A stretch of DNA of 64,000 nucleotides from Pseudomonas sp. ICMP 561 (GCF_002699985.1 NZ_LKBT01000004.1:1-64000), one strand, 5' to 3'; positions 37,814 to 46,981 are shown, numbered from the stretch's first letter. Program-made: numbers and translations. Notes: generated by a model from the letters alone, not told the origin.

Positions 37814-37847
37814 GCATGACCACTCAGCGGGAGCCGAGTGGTCATGC
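37814..37847. terminator. Inverted repeat between converging channel and antiporter genes
   Basis: GCATGACCACTC / GAGTGGTCATGC with a 10-nt loop. No T run follows, so it may act with Rho or only stabilise 3' ends. Confidence 0.5.
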
Positions 37848-37856
37848 GCTGGCGGC

Positions 37857-39125
37857 TTAGTGCCCTTCGTTTTGCTCTGGTGGCGGCTGTGTTTCACCAC
37901 GAGTAACCGCTTTGACCAGCTTGCCAATGCTCAACCCCTGCAACAGGATCGACGACAGCACCACGATGTAAGTGATGCTCAGCAGCAAGTCGCGCTCCGG
38001 CCCCAGTGGCAAGGCCAGCGCCAATGCCACGGAAACACCACCCCGCAAACCACCCCATGTCAGGATGCGGATCGTGCCTTTGGGTACGGTTCGCCAGTGG
38101 CGCAGTAGCAGAATGGCCGGTGCCACGGTCACAAAGCGCGACAGCAGAATTGCCACCGCCAGCAAGCCTGCTGCCAGCATGTGCGACCAGGAGAATGGCA
38201 ACAGCAGAAGCTCCATGCCGATCAGGGCGAAGAGCAGGGCGTTGAGCATGTCATCGAGCAATTCCCAGAAACCGTCCATGTAGCGACGAGTCATGTCGTT
38301 CATCGCCAGATTACGGCCAAGGTTGCCGATGATCAGACCCGCGACAACCATCGCAATCGGGCCTGATACGTGCAGCTCGGAGGCCATGGCCGAACCGCCA
38401 ATCACCAGTGCCAACGTCAGCATCACTTCAATCTGATACTGCTCGATGCTCTTGATCATCAGGTACACGGCGTAGCCGATCAGCCCGCCGAACAGCACGC
38501 CACCGATAGCCTCGTGGACGAACAGCATGGCGGTTTCGCCGACGCTGGGGGTTTCACCCAGTTGCGCAATACCCAGCAACACGGTGAACACCACAACTGC
38601 CGTGCCGTCATTGAACAGCGACTCGCCAACAATCGTGGTTTTCAACGGCTTGGACGCATTGGCGGTCCGCAACACGCCGAGTACCGCAATCGGATCGGTC
38701 GGGGAAATCAGTGCGCCGAACAGCAGGCAGTACAGGAAACTGACGTGCCAGCCGAACCAGCCAAAGATCCAGTAGGCCAGGGTGCCGATCACGGTGGTGG
38801 CAATCAACACACCGAAGGTTGCCAGCAAGCCTATGGGCCAGCGGTAACTTTTCAGGTCGGAGAGGTTGACGTGCAATGCGCCCGCAAACAGCAGGAACGA
38901 CAGCATCCAGTTCATCAGCAAATCGCCGAAATCGATCTGACCGATCAACTGTTGGACGCGCTCTTCGAGACCGGGAAAGCCGATGAAACTCAGGCCTTGC
39001 AGGATCAGCGAAAACATCAGCGCAGTGACCATGACGCCGATGGTGGGCGGCAGGCCGATGAAACGAAAGTTCACATACGTGAGCAGCGAGGTGAGGCAGA
39101 TAAAAGCAGCAACGAGTTCAAGCAT
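37857..39125 (-). CDS. Na+(K+)/H+ antiporter, CPA1/NhaP family
   Basis: 422 residues, about twelve membrane segments, cation:proton antiporter-1 family. Visible: FGALISPTDPIAVLGVLRTA (ion-site Asp), ETPSVGETAMLF region, SGPIAMVVAGLIIGNLGR and RGGVSVALALALPLGPERDLLL. No C-terminal cytosolic regulatory domain beyond the membrane part. AGGAAG precedes the ATG. It stands alone, converging on the cynS unit and divergent from the two-component system, and probably serves pH or Na+ homeostasis. Confidence 0.88.
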   Translation of the reverse strand: MLELVAAFICLTSLLTYVNFRFIGLPPTIGVMVTALMFSLILQGLSFIGFPGLEERVQQLIGQIDFGDLLMNWMLSFLLFAGALHVNLSDLKSYRWPIGLLATFGVLIATTVIGTLAYWIFGWFGWHVSFLYCLLFGALISPTDPIAVLGVLRTANASKPLKTTIVGESLFNDGTAVVVFTVLLGIAQLGETPSVGETAMLFVHEAIGGVLFGGLIGYAVYLMIKSIEQYQIEVMLTLALVIGGSAMASELHVSGPIAMVVAGLIIGNLGRNLAMNDMTRRYMDGFWELLDDMLNALLFALIGMELLLLPFSWSHMLAAGLLAVAILLSRFVTVAPAILLLRHWRTVPKGTIRILTWGGLRGGVSVALALALPLGPERDLLLSITYIVVLSSILLQGLSIGKLVKAVTRGETQPPPEQNEGH

Positions 39126-39361
39126 CGGTCTTCCTGTTATTGCAATTCAAAGCGTGCCCAGAAGTGATTTGGACTTGAAGCGGGCAGGGGTTTGATGGGC
39201 CGCTGGCGTGTGCGGACACATATTTTTCCATATCCATGGGAAGTGGCATTGACCACAGCAGGCCGACAGCGTTGCAAATGAGTGCCTGATAGTGGCGCAT
39301 CGGCTATCATCGCGGCTCGTTAATGGGAATCATCCGCAAATACGGCGCTGTATTTTGCTTT

Positions 39362-39435
39362 TGTAGGAGCTGCCGAAGGCTGCGATAGCGGCATGTCAGA
39401 TTTATCCCTATCGCAGCCTTCGGCAGCTTCTACAA
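39362..39435. repeat. REP inverted pair (GCTGCCGAAGGCTGCGAT core)
   Basis: TGTAGGAGCTGCCGAAGGCT and its inverted copy ending TCTACAAG; it ends only 32 bp before the response-regulator ATG. The same type recurs at 60351. Confidence 0.9.
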
Positions 39436-39467
39436 GAGGCAGGTACCCCAGCAGTATCAGGAACGAA

Positions 39468-40223
39468 ATGAGCTCTGACCCAACCGCCAATCCCTCGCCA
39501 CCACGCATCCTCGTGGTCGACGACCACCGCAAAATCCGCGATCCACTGGCGGTGTATCTGCGTCGCCATGCGTTTGACGTGCGCACTGCTGAAGATGCGG
39601 CCGGTATGTGGCAGTTGCTCAAGCAGCAGTCCTTTGATGTGGTGGTGCTGGACGTGATGCTGCCGGATGGCGACGGCTTTGAGCTGTGCGGGATGTTGCA
39701 TCGGCGGGCCAACATTCCGGTGATTTTGCTGACCGCTCGCGACGCCTCGGCTGATCGGGTGAAAGGGCTGGACCTGGGCGCGGATGATTACGTGACCAAA
39801 CCCTTCGAACCGCGTGAGCTGGTTGCCCGAATCAACAGCGTATTGCGTCGGCGCGGTACGCCAGTAAGCGTTGATCAGGCATTGAGTGCCTCATCGACAC
39901 AGCGTTATGAATTCGCCGGTCTGAGTTTCACCACGTCCACTGAACAACTGCTGCGCGCTGACGGCAGCCAGGTCCAGCTCAGCACTGCCGAAAGCAGACT
40001 GTTGACTGTATTCCTGAAGCATCCCAATCAGACGCTCGATCGCCAGCGTCTGCTGGATCTGACGGCGCGCCCCGGCAGTGATGTTTATGATCGCGCCATC
40101 GACCGCCAGATCAGTCGTTTGCGTCGCAAGCTGGTGGACGATCCATTGCAACCGCAATTGCTGCGTACCGTCTGGGGCGGCGGTTACGTGTTGGTGGCGG
40201 ATGTCCGCGTGCAACAACAGTGA
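39468..40223 (+). CDS. OmpR-family response regulator
   Basis: 251 residues: receiver domain (about 12-125) with acidic pocket DD (18-19), phospho-acceptor D62 in VVVLDVMLPDGDGF, K111 in YVTKPFEPREL; then an OmpR winged-helix domain (about 145-245, ending RTVWGGGYVLVAD). The ATG at 39468 has AGGA upstream; earlier in-frame starts lie within the REP pair. Its stop overlaps the GTG start of the histidine kinase gene (GTGA). The stimulus cannot be inferred from neighbours. Confidence 0.92.
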   Translation: MSSDPTANPSPPRILVVDDHRKIRDPLAVYLRRHAFDVRTAEDAAGMWQLLKQQSFDVVVLDVMLPDGDGFELCGMLHRRANIPVILLTARDASADRVKGLDLGADDYVTKPFEPRELVARINSVLRRRGTPVSVDQALSASSTQRYEFAGLSFTTSTEQLLRADGSQVQLSTAESRLLTVFLKHPNQTLDRQRLLDLTARPGSDVYDRAIDRQISRLRRKLVDDPLQPQLLRTVWGGGYVLVADVRVQQQ

Positions 40224-41590
40224 AGTGGCTAAGCCGTTGTTGGCCCAGACGTATGACCCATCAATTAGGTCTGCTGCTGTTGCTGGCGCTGTTGGCATCC
40301 AATGGCATTGCCATGTTGTTTTTACAACGTACGGGCGCGCTGATTCACCCACTGTCCCGCACCCTAACCCTTGAGCGATTGACCACGGCGTACCACGTCG
40401 CCCATGAGCTGTCGGCGGCTGATGCGTCCCGGGTGTTGGCGACCATGGAAACGCAAGATGCTCGCTTCTGGATCGCTCGAGAGCCCGACGTCAGTCCTTT
40501 TGATATGCATAAAGAAGAGCGGCGTCTGGCGCAGGAGCTGCGCTCACGTCTGGAACTGACGCCGGACATGGCGGTGAATATCCAGCTCGAACGAGTCACC
40601 GGTGGCCCGGCTCGGGAAGCGGTGTTTTTCCGGGCAGGTTGGGCTCCGCTGCGTTTACGCACCAGCATCGTATTGCCCGATGGGCAGACGCTCAATTCTT
40701 TGCAGCATCCGGCGGGGGCCTATGAGTGGAGCCGGTTGCTCGCCTACACCTTGCCGGTGACTACCATCCCGGTCCTGCTGATCGTGATTTTCTTCATGCG
40801 CCGGATCGTACAGCCGGTCAAGACCCTGGCCGAGGCGACCGAGCGAGTCAGCCGAGGCGAATGGATTGCGCCGCTGCCGCTGTCTGGCCCACAGGAAGCT
40901 CGGGATCTGACCACAGCGTTCAACGTGATGCAGGAGCGCATTGCGCGCCATGTTGAAGGTCGAACCAGAATGCTGGCGGCTGTAAGCCATGACCTGAACA
41001 CGCCGATCACTGAGCTGCGTCTGCAAGTTGAGTTGATCGAAGACGGTCCGTTACGCGATGACATGCTGGAAAGCCTCGATGAACTGCGTGCCATGGTGCG
41101 CGAGACGCTGGATTTCGTACGGGGTGATGCGGTTCAGGAAGCGACGGTAACGGTGTCGCTGAACGAGATGCTTGATGATCTGACACGACGTTATCGGACG
41201 ATGGAACAGCCGGTGACGTGGCAGGGTAGCGAGCAGATCAGTTGCCGCTGCCGACCGTTGGCGCTGAAGCGGGCGTTGACCAACCTTATCGATAACGCGT
41301 TGCGCCATGCCGGTGATGCGCAGATCAGCGTGAGCCGTGAGGGCGTCGGCATGATTCGTCTGGAGATTCTCGATCACGGACCGGGGATTGAACCGGGGTG
41401 GCTGACGCAGGTGTTCGAGCCGTTCGTGCAACTAGGCCGCGGCGGGGCGGGTATCAGTCAGGGCGGCGGGCTAGGCCTGGGGTTGGCCATCGCTCGGGCC
41501 TGTATTCAGGCACATGGCGGGGAACTGGTATTGGAAAACCGCCCACCTGCCGGGTTGTGCGCGGTAGTGCGATTGCCTGCTGCGTGTTGA
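40220..41590 (+). CDS. Sensor histidine kinase
   Basis: 456 residues from a GTG overlapping the regulator stop. Two membrane helices (about 15-35 and 175-195) enclose a periplasmic sensor of about 140 residues; a HAMP linker follows (FMRRIVQPVKTLAEATERVS), then H257 in AAVSHDLNTPITELRLQ (H box with Asn where Arg is common) and the ATPase domain (NLIDNALRHAG, ILDHGPGIEPGW, GGGLGLGLAIARACIQAHGG). Partner of the regulator just upstream. The second REP array begins at its stop codon. Confidence 0.92.
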   Translation: MKWLSRCWPRRMTHQLGLLLLLALLASNGIAMLFLQRTGALIHPLSRTLTLERLTTAYHVAHELSAADASRVLATMETQDARFWIAREPDVSPFDMHKEERRLAQELRSRLELTPDMAVNIQLERVTGGPAREAVFFRAGWAPLRLRTSIVLPDGQTLNSLQHPAGAYEWSRLLAYTLPVTTIPVLLIVIFFMRRIVQPVKTLAEATERVSRGEWIAPLPLSGPQEARDLTTAFNVMQERIARHVEGRTRMLAAVSHDLNTPITELRLQVELIEDGPLRDDMLESLDELRAMVRETLDFVRGDAVQEATVTVSLNEMLDDLTRRYRTMEQPVTWQGSEQISCRCRPLALKRALTNLIDNALRHAGDAQISVSREGVGMIRLEILDHGPGIEPGWLTQVFEPFVQLGRGGAGISQGGGLGLGLAIARACIQAHGGELVLENRPPAGLCAVVRLPAAC

Positions 41591-42335
41591 ATCGCTTCGC
41601 GAACAAGTTCGCTCCTACCGGGTGGCGCGGTGTCAGGCTGTTAGGGTAGGAGGCAACTTGTTGCCGAGAAGGGCCACGCGGTGTATCAGTTGAATCGCCT
41701 CGCGAACAAGTTCGCTCCTACCGGGTGGCGCGGTGCCAGGCTGTTAGGGTAGGAGGCAACTTGTTGGCGATAGGGCCACTCGGTGTGTCAGTTGAATCGC
41801 CTCGCGAACAAGTTCGTTCCTACCGGGTGGCGCGGCGTCAGGCCGTTAGGGTAGGAGGCAACTTGTTGGCGATAGGGCCACTCGGAGTGTCAGTTGAATC
41901 GCTCGCGAACAAGTTCGCTCCTACCGGGTGGCGCGGTGCCAGGCTGTTAGGGTAGGAGGCAACTTGTTGGCGATAGGGCCACTCGGTGTGTCAGTTGAAT
42001 CGCCTCGCGAACAAGTTCGTTCCTACCGGGTGGCGCGGCGTCAGGCCGTTAGGGTAGGAGGCAACTTGTTGGCGATAGGGCCACTCGGAGTGTCAGTTGA
42101 ATCGCTCGCGAACAAGTTCGCTCCTACCGGGTGGCGCGGTGCCAGGCTGTTAGGGTAGGAGGCAACTTGTTGGCGATAGGGCCACGCGGTGTATCAGTTG
42201 AATCGCCTCGCGAACAAGTTCGCTCCTACCGGTTGGCGTGGTGTCAGGCTGTTCGGGTAGGAGGCAACTTGTTGGCGATAAGGGGCACGCGGTGTGTCAG
42301 TTGATCGCCTCGCGAACAAGTTCGCTCCTACCGAA
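41587..42335. repeat. REP array, eight tandem units of about 102 bp
   Basis: Units start with TTGAATCGC at 41587, 41690, 41792, 41894, 41995, 42097, 42198 and (partial, TTGATCGC) 42301. Each has an inverted REP (CGCGAACAAGTTCGCTCCTA) and a forward REP (GTAGGAGGCAACTTGTTGGC). A two-unit block of 203 bp (about 41725-41927) is repeated at about 41928-42130 with no visible difference, so the array grew at least once by copying a dimer. It lies between the converging kinase and TonB receptor genes. Confidence 0.97.
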
Positions 42336-42357
42336 ATGTCGTTCTGTCAGGGGCTGA

Positions 42358-44328
42358 TCAGAACCTCACTGTCGTCGACGCCCACAGCGTGCGGCCGTAG
42401 TTCACGGTGCCGTAGGTTTCGTCGTCCAGACGCTTGTCGGTCAGGTTGTACAACGCGGCGTTGAACGAGACATTTTTGGTCAGCTCATACGAGCCGCCGA
42501 AGTCTGCCGTGGTGTATCCCGGTGAGGATTCAGCGGTGATGGTGTTGCCGTACTCCTCGCCGTAGTAATTCACCGCTGCCCAGAGCTGTGTCTTGTCGGA
42601 CAGCGTCCAGTCAGTGCGTACGTTGGCTTTATGCTTGGGCGTTAATGCTAGCGGTGCGCCTGCGTTGGCACCGGATTTTTGCTCCGAGTCGGTGTAGGTG
42701 TAGTTGGCTTTCAGTGCCAGCGCAGACGTGATGTCCCAGCGTCCGTTCAGCTCCGCTCCCTGAATCACAGCTTTGTCGACGTTGACCCGTTCCATGATGA
42801 TGTACGGACCGAAGAACTGGTCGGTGGTCACCGTGGACAGCTTGTCCTTGAAGTCGTTGTAGAACACTGTTGCGCCAGCCGACAGGTTATTGCGGTTGGA
42901 CCATAGTGCCGACAGCTCGTAGTTGGTGCTCGTCTCAGGCTTGAGGTCCGGGTTACCGAGCATCGCGAACGTGTTGCGGCGCAGGACGGCGTAGTCCTCG
43001 ATCACTGCACGCAATTCCGGAGCCTTGAAGCCGCGAGCCACGCCGCCTTTGATGGTCCAGTCGTCGGTTGCATGCCACACGCCATAAACACGTGGGCTGA
43101 AATGCACGCCGTATTGTTCGTGGTGGTCCATACGCAGGCCGGTGGTCAACGCGAAAGTGTCGGTCATCGTCCATTCGTTTTCGGCGAACAGTGCTTTCTG
43201 CACCACGGAGTACTCGTAGTTCACACGGTCGCCCAAACCCTGGTTCCAGTCAGTGACCGTGGTTTCGTTCCATTGCAGGCCGGTGGTGGTGATGTTGTGT
43301 TCGGTCGGGATCACCAGCTTGGCGTCAAACACCGAGTTCTTCACAGTAGGCTTGCGACCCAGGACGTCGCGCTGTGTTGCGCTGGCTACGCCTTTACGGC
43401 TGGATTCTTCCTGGGCGAACGAAACGTCCGACGTGGCCCAATCCCAACGCCCCTGATGAGAGATCGACCAGTGATCACGGTTGTTTTCCTGCTCGCGAGT
43501 TGCCCAGTTAGGACTCACGCCGTCGCCGTTTTTAAGGCGGGTGGCACCGGCTTCCAGCAGGATGTCGTGGTCGATGGTGGGTGTGAAAGCCAGGCGTGCG
43601 GTCAGGTCCTTATGGTCGGCTTTGCTGAAACCATTGGTTTCCTCCACGTCATCGTCAGCCTGACGGTCCAGATAGCGACCCCAGACTTGCAGCCCCAAGG
43701 TGTCCTGAATCAGCGGACCATTGAGGTAGAACTGGGTTTGTCGTGCATTGCCCTGATCGCTGTGCTGGCGTGCCGAATAGTCGTAAGTGACCGAGCCACC
43801 CCATTCGGTTGAGACTTTGCGGGTAATGACGTTGATAACGCCGCCGATGGCATCCGAGCCATACAGGGAGGACATCGGGCCGCGCACCACTTCGATCCGC
43901 TCGATGGCTTCGGCGGGCGGGATGAAGCTCTGTTCGTAGCCCGAGTTGCCGTTGACCCTGGATTCACGAGCGCTCTGGCGTTTGCCATCGACCAGAATCA
44001 AGGTGTAATCAGCCGGCATGCCGCGTATCGAGATGTCGGTTTCGTTGGCGCCACCATTGACGGTCACACCTTCAACGTCGCGCAGGGCGTCCGTCAGATC
44101 GCGAAACGAACGCTTGCGCAGTTCATCGCCTGTAATGATTGTCACGGAAGCAGGTGCATCCTCTACGCTCTGCTCATAACCGGCAGCGGTAACGGTCACA
44201 TCTTCCAGAGTGATCGCCGGGGCGGCGGTGTTTTCTTGAGCCTGAACGCAGGCGCTTTGGGCGATGAGGCACGCCAACGCGAGCTTCGTCATGGCGACAG
44301 TGGGTCGCAAACGAAAAACAGAATGCAT
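42358..44328 (-). CDS. TonB-dependent outer membrane receptor (FepA/CirA-like)
   Basis: 656 residues. A signal peptide ends near CVQAQENTAA (about residue 30). A TonB-box-like LEDVTVTAAG segment is followed by the plug domain (SVTIITGDELRKRSFRDLTD, SIRGMPADYTLILVDGKRQ, IERIEVVRGPMSSLYGSDAIGGVINVIT split by the hallmark Pro) and a 22-strand barrel ending in aromatic Phe (TVRF). Resembles catecholate siderophore or colicin-type receptors, but the ligand cannot be set. AAGGAAG lies before the ATG and a Fur-like box about 35-53 bp upstream. Confidence 0.9.
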   Translation of the reverse strand: MHSVFRLRPTVAMTKLALACLIAQSACVQAQENTAAPAITLEDVTVTAAGYEQSVEDAPASVTIITGDELRKRSFRDLTDALRDVEGVTVNGGANETDISIRGMPADYTLILVDGKRQSARESRVNGNSGYEQSFIPPAEAIERIEVVRGPMSSLYGSDAIGGVINVITRKVSTEWGGSVTYDYSARQHSDQGNARQTQFYLNGPLIQDTLGLQVWGRYLDRQADDDVEETNGFSKADHKDLTARLAFTPTIDHDILLEAGATRLKNGDGVSPNWATREQENNRDHWSISHQGRWDWATSDVSFAQEESSRKGVASATQRDVLGRKPTVKNSVFDAKLVIPTEHNITTTGLQWNETTVTDWNQGLGDRVNYEYSVVQKALFAENEWTMTDTFALTTGLRMDHHEQYGVHFSPRVYGVWHATDDWTIKGGVARGFKAPELRAVIEDYAVLRRNTFAMLGNPDLKPETSTNYELSALWSNRNNLSAGATVFYNDFKDKLSTVTTDQFFGPYIIMERVNVDKAVIQGAELNGRWDITSALALKANYTYTDSEQKSGANAGAPLALTPKHKANVRTDWTLSDKTQLWAAVNYYGEEYGNTITAESSPGYTTADFGGSYELTKNVSFNAALYNLTDKRLDDETYGTVNYGRTLWASTTVRF

Positions 44329-44362
44329 GGAACTTCCTTACGATGCGTGGTTAAACGTTAAT

Positions 44363-44381
44363 CGTAAGGATTCTCATTGGC
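44363..44381 (-). promoter_or_regulatory. Fur-like box upstream of the TonB receptor
   Basis: On the minus strand GCCAATGAGAATCCTTACG matches 14 of 19 positions of the consensus GATAATGAGAATCATTATC, including the central AATGAGAATC run. It lies 35 bp upstream of the receptor ATG, consistent with iron repression. Confidence 0.6.
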
Positions 44382-44430
44382 GAAGGTTGGACAAGGTGTG
44401 ACAACCGATCTATTGAGACCGCGTAGACCC

Positions 44431-44562
44431 CGGTAGGAGTGAACTTGTTCGCGATCTGGCGCGAAGCGGCAGCAATGGCCGCGACTCGGTGCATTTGCTG
44501 GAATCGGGTCGTCAGATTTACGACTGCTGCGCAGCCGTTCGCGAACAAGTTCGCTCCTACAG
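44431..44562. repeat. REP inverted pair (GAACTTGTTCGCGA core), long spacer
   Basis: CGGTAGGAGTGAACTTGTTC and inverted CGCGAACAAGTTCGCTCCTA, in the divergent receptor / DMT transporter region. Confidence 0.88.
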
Positions 44563-44621
44563 GTCCTATGTTTTTTGCGGTGACAGGTAAGGCAATCTGA
44601 ATCTGAAACAGGGAGAGCGTT

Positions 44622-45461
44622 TTGCTGGCTACGGCTTTGGTGTTGATCGCGGCGATACTGCACGCGACGTGGAATACCCTGATCAAATTCAGCGGTGAGC
44701 GTTTGTTGGTCATCGCCAGTATGGATTTCGTGGCGTTGCTGTTTGCGGTGCTGGCGGTAGCGTTCGTTGAACCGCCGCCTGCTGCCATCTGGCCATGGAT
44801 GATCGCCTCGGCGCTGTTCGAGTTGCTGTACCGGTATTTGCTGATTCAAGCCTACAGAGTCGGCGACCTCGGGCTGGTCTATCCGCTGATGCGGGGGCTG
44901 TCGCCGTTGGTGGTGCTGGCCCTCACCTTGATATTTGTCGGAGAAGAACTGAGCACCCAGCAAATCCTTGGCATTCTGCTGATCCCTTGCGGCATGATCT
45001 GCCTGCTCTGGCAGGGCGGTGGCGGTGATCGACTGCCCTGGTCGCTGCTGCCGGTGGTTGCGTTGATCGGGGTATGCATCGGTTGCTACACCTGGATCGA
45101 CGGCCAGGCTCTGCAGATGGGCGTGCATCCGCTGGATTATCTGGTCTGGCTGACGCTGATCAGTGCCTGGCCGTTTCCGTTGCTGGCAATCACCTACAAG
45201 CGAGCACCGTTCAGCCTGTTCTGGCGTGAGCAGTGGCGGCTGGGATTAAGCGTCGGCTTGTGCGTGCTGCTCAGCTACGCTCTGGTGTTATGGGCTATGC
45301 AGTTGGGCTCGGTGGCGGAAGCTGCGGCCTTGCGCGAGGTCAGTGTGATTCTGGTAGTGCTGTTTGGTATGCGCTATCTGAAAGAACCTTTTGGCCGGCC
45401 CCGCCTCTTAGCATGTGGACTGGTTCTGCTCGGCATGCTGGTTATGAAAATCAAACTATAA
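44622..45461 (+). CDS. DMT-superfamily transporter (EamA)
   Basis: 279 residues with ten hydrophobic segments in two EamA halves (LATALVLIAAILHATWNTLI at the start; IGVCIGCYTWIDGQAL opens the second half). The family moves metabolites or drugs out of or into the cell; substrate unknown. The TTG at 44622 is used because GGGAGAG lies 6 nt upstream and the first helix begins immediately. The MAPEG gene starts 10 bp after its stop. Confidence 0.82.
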   Translation: MLATALVLIAAILHATWNTLIKFSGERLLVIASMDFVALLFAVLAVAFVEPPPAAIWPWMIASALFELLYRYLLIQAYRVGDLGLVYPLMRGLSPLVVLALTLIFVGEELSTQQILGILLIPCGMICLLWQGGGGDRLPWSLLPVVALIGVCIGCYTWIDGQALQMGVHPLDYLVWLTLISAWPFPLLAITYKRAPFSLFWREQWRLGLSVGLCVLLSYALVLWAMQLGSVAEAAALREVSVILVVLFGMRYLKEPFGRPRLLACGLVLLGMLVMKIKL

Positions 45462-45471
45462 GGATTCTGCT

Positions 45472-45873
45472 ATGACGGTTGCATTCTGGTGCGTATTGGT
45501 CGCGATTATTCTGCCGATCGTTTGTGCAGGCATCGCCAAGTTTTCCAGTGGCAAGTTCAATGGCAAGCACAACCACAACCCACGTAATTTCCTGAATAAC
45601 CTCGAAGGTTTGCCTGCGCGTGCCAATGCGGCGCAGCTCAACAGCTTCGAGATCCTGCCGGGCTTTGCCGCCGCAGTGATCATCGCCCACATTGCGGGTA
45701 ATGCGCAGTTGGTGACAATCGACGTGGTTGCGGTGCTGTTCATCACCAGTCGACTGCTCTACATCATTTTTTATCTGGCTGACTGGGCTGCACTGCGCTC
45801 GATCGCGTGGTTGGTAGGCATTGGCCTGATCATCGGTTTGTTCATCGCTTCAGCAACGCCGCTGCCTGCCTGA
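45472..45873 (+). CDS. MAPEG-family membrane protein
   Basis: 133 residues, four membrane helices, MAPEG fold (membrane-associated eicosanoid and glutathione metabolism; bacterial members mostly uncharacterised). Visible: HNHNPRNFLNNLEGLPARANAAQLNSFE split across the conserved loop with Arg and Asn, and SRLLYIIFYLADWAALRS, the family's late helix. AAGGA lies 7 nt before the ATG. Probably cotranscribed with the DMT transporter. Confidence 0.85.
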   Translation: MTVAFWCVLVAIILPIVCAGIAKFSSGKFNGKHNHNPRNFLNNLEGLPARANAAQLNSFEILPGFAAAVIIAHIAGNAQLVTIDVVAVLFITSRLLYIIFYLADWAALRSIAWLVGIGLIIGLFIASATPLPA

Positions 45874-45954
45874 CTGCGGCAATCCAGCGCTTGGTCTTTA
45901 AAGGGCGGCCGAGGATACTGGCCGCCGCATCTACGGACCCTGCTGGATACAACG

Positions 45955-46398
45955 TTGAAAAGATGGTGTGCTGTGCTGCTCGCCTGCCTGACCTTGAGCG
46001 CGTGTGGAGGTGAAGACCCGAGCTCGCCGTTGGCCCAGCGCAAGGCAATCTTCAAGGACATGCTCAAGACCAGCGAAGATATGAGTGGCATGTTGCGGGG
46101 GCGGGTGGCGTTCGATGGTCAGCGCTTCAGCGAAGGCGCGATCAAGCTAGACAGCCTGTCTCACCAGCCGTGGAAACACTTCCCGCAACTCAAAGAGACC
46201 GATCACACCAGCGCCACGGACGCCGTTTGGCAAAAGCAGACGCGTTTTCAGGAACTGGCGCGTTCGCTGGAGTCAGCGACTGCTGAATTGGTCGTCGCGA
46301 GTAAGGAGCGCCCTTTCAAATCCAGCACCCTGACACCGGCCATTAACAAGGTTCAGGCGGTGTGTGAGGCGTGTCATAAAGAGTTTCGTGATCATTGA
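45955..46398 (+). CDS. Cytochrome c'-like lipoprotein
   Basis: 147 residues from a TTG. The leader KRWCAVLLACLTLSACGG has a lipobox (LSAC), suggesting a membrane-anchored lipoprotein. The four-helix cytochrome c'/c556-like body ends with a C-terminal heme motif CEACHKEF, as in cytochrome c' family members. Periplasmic, electron transfer or small-ligand binding by family. The ribosome site is weak; no ATG fits. Follows the MAPEG gene by 81 bp. Confidence 0.82.
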   Translation: MKRWCAVLLACLTLSACGGEDPSSPLAQRKAIFKDMLKTSEDMSGMLRGRVAFDGQRFSEGAIKLDSLSHQPWKHFPQLKETDHTSATDAVWQKQTRFQELARSLESATAELVVASKERPFKSSTLTPAINKVQAVCEACHKEFRDH

Positions 46399-46458
46399 GA
46401 GGTGCGAGCACCTGACGGGACTGCTGAGGCTTGCGCTTTCACTGAATCTACGCAAATG

Positions 46459-46550
46459 CGTAGGACTGGCTTTAGCCGGGAGGACATAGGGACATCCGCT
46501 ACACGTCCTTGACCAAGACACCGCCCTCCCGGCTAAAGCCGGTCCTACGA
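46459..46550. repeat. REP inverted pair (GGCTTTAGCCGGGAGG core)
   Basis: CGTAGGACTGGCTTTAGCCG and inverted GGCTAAAGCCGGTCCTACGA, between converging cytochrome and DUF1090 genes. Confidence 0.9.
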
Positions 46551-46570
46551 GATCAAAGGCAAACCTGGAT

Positions 46571-46981
46571 TCAATCCTGCGGCTGAAGGTCTTCCAACTC
46601 GGTCTGGGCGTCTTGCAGTTCCTTGCGGGATTCGGCCAGTTTGTCTTTGCGCTTGTTGATTTTGTCCGGGTCGCCCTTGCTCATGGCTTTGCTCAGGTCA
46701 GACTCGCGCTTTTTGACTTCGCGCTTGGCGTCCAGCACCTTCTGTTCGTGTTCCTTGAGCAGCGAAGCTTCGGTGCAGTTCGCGTTGTTTTCGCTCAGGG
46801 CTTTTTCCAGGCCGGCTTGCTGAGGCTTGTCGCCCTCGGTCTTTGCTTCTTCGATCTTTTTGCTGATTTCCTGACTTTTGACCACACATCCGCTGGCTTC
46901 CGGTGCTGCTTCAGCCGCCAGAAGCGGGGTGGCGAGCAGGCTGCAGCAGGTCAGCAGAACCAGTGGTGAAAAAACCTTCAT
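46571..46981 (-). CDS. DUF1090 (YqjC-like) periplasmic protein
   Basis: 136 residues with a signal peptide (cleavage near LLAAEA, residue 22). The mature part is a charged helical DUF1090 protein: SGCVVKSQEISKKIEEAKTE, then ALSENNANC and a long Lys/Glu-rich coiled coil (KVLDAKREVKKRESDLSKAM and onward). Two Cys could form a disulfide. E. coli YqjC-type proteins are of unknown function. Confidence 0.85.
   Translation of the reverse strand: MKVFSPLVLLTCCSLLATPLLAAEAAPEASGCVVKSQEISKKIEEAKTEGDKPQQAGLEKALSENNANCTEASLLKEHEQKVLDAKREVKKRESDLSKAMSKGDPDKINKRKDKLAESRKELQDAQTELEDLQPQD

Noticed and set aside
37814-37847. Strong Rho-independent terminator after the FNT channel gene
   Set aside because: The inverted repeat is good but no T run follows on either strand; listed at low confidence only.
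41587-42335. CRISPR-like regular array or repeated small proteins
   Set aside because: Units are near-identical over their full length; the short open frames across them are by-products of REP repeats and have no ribosome sites.
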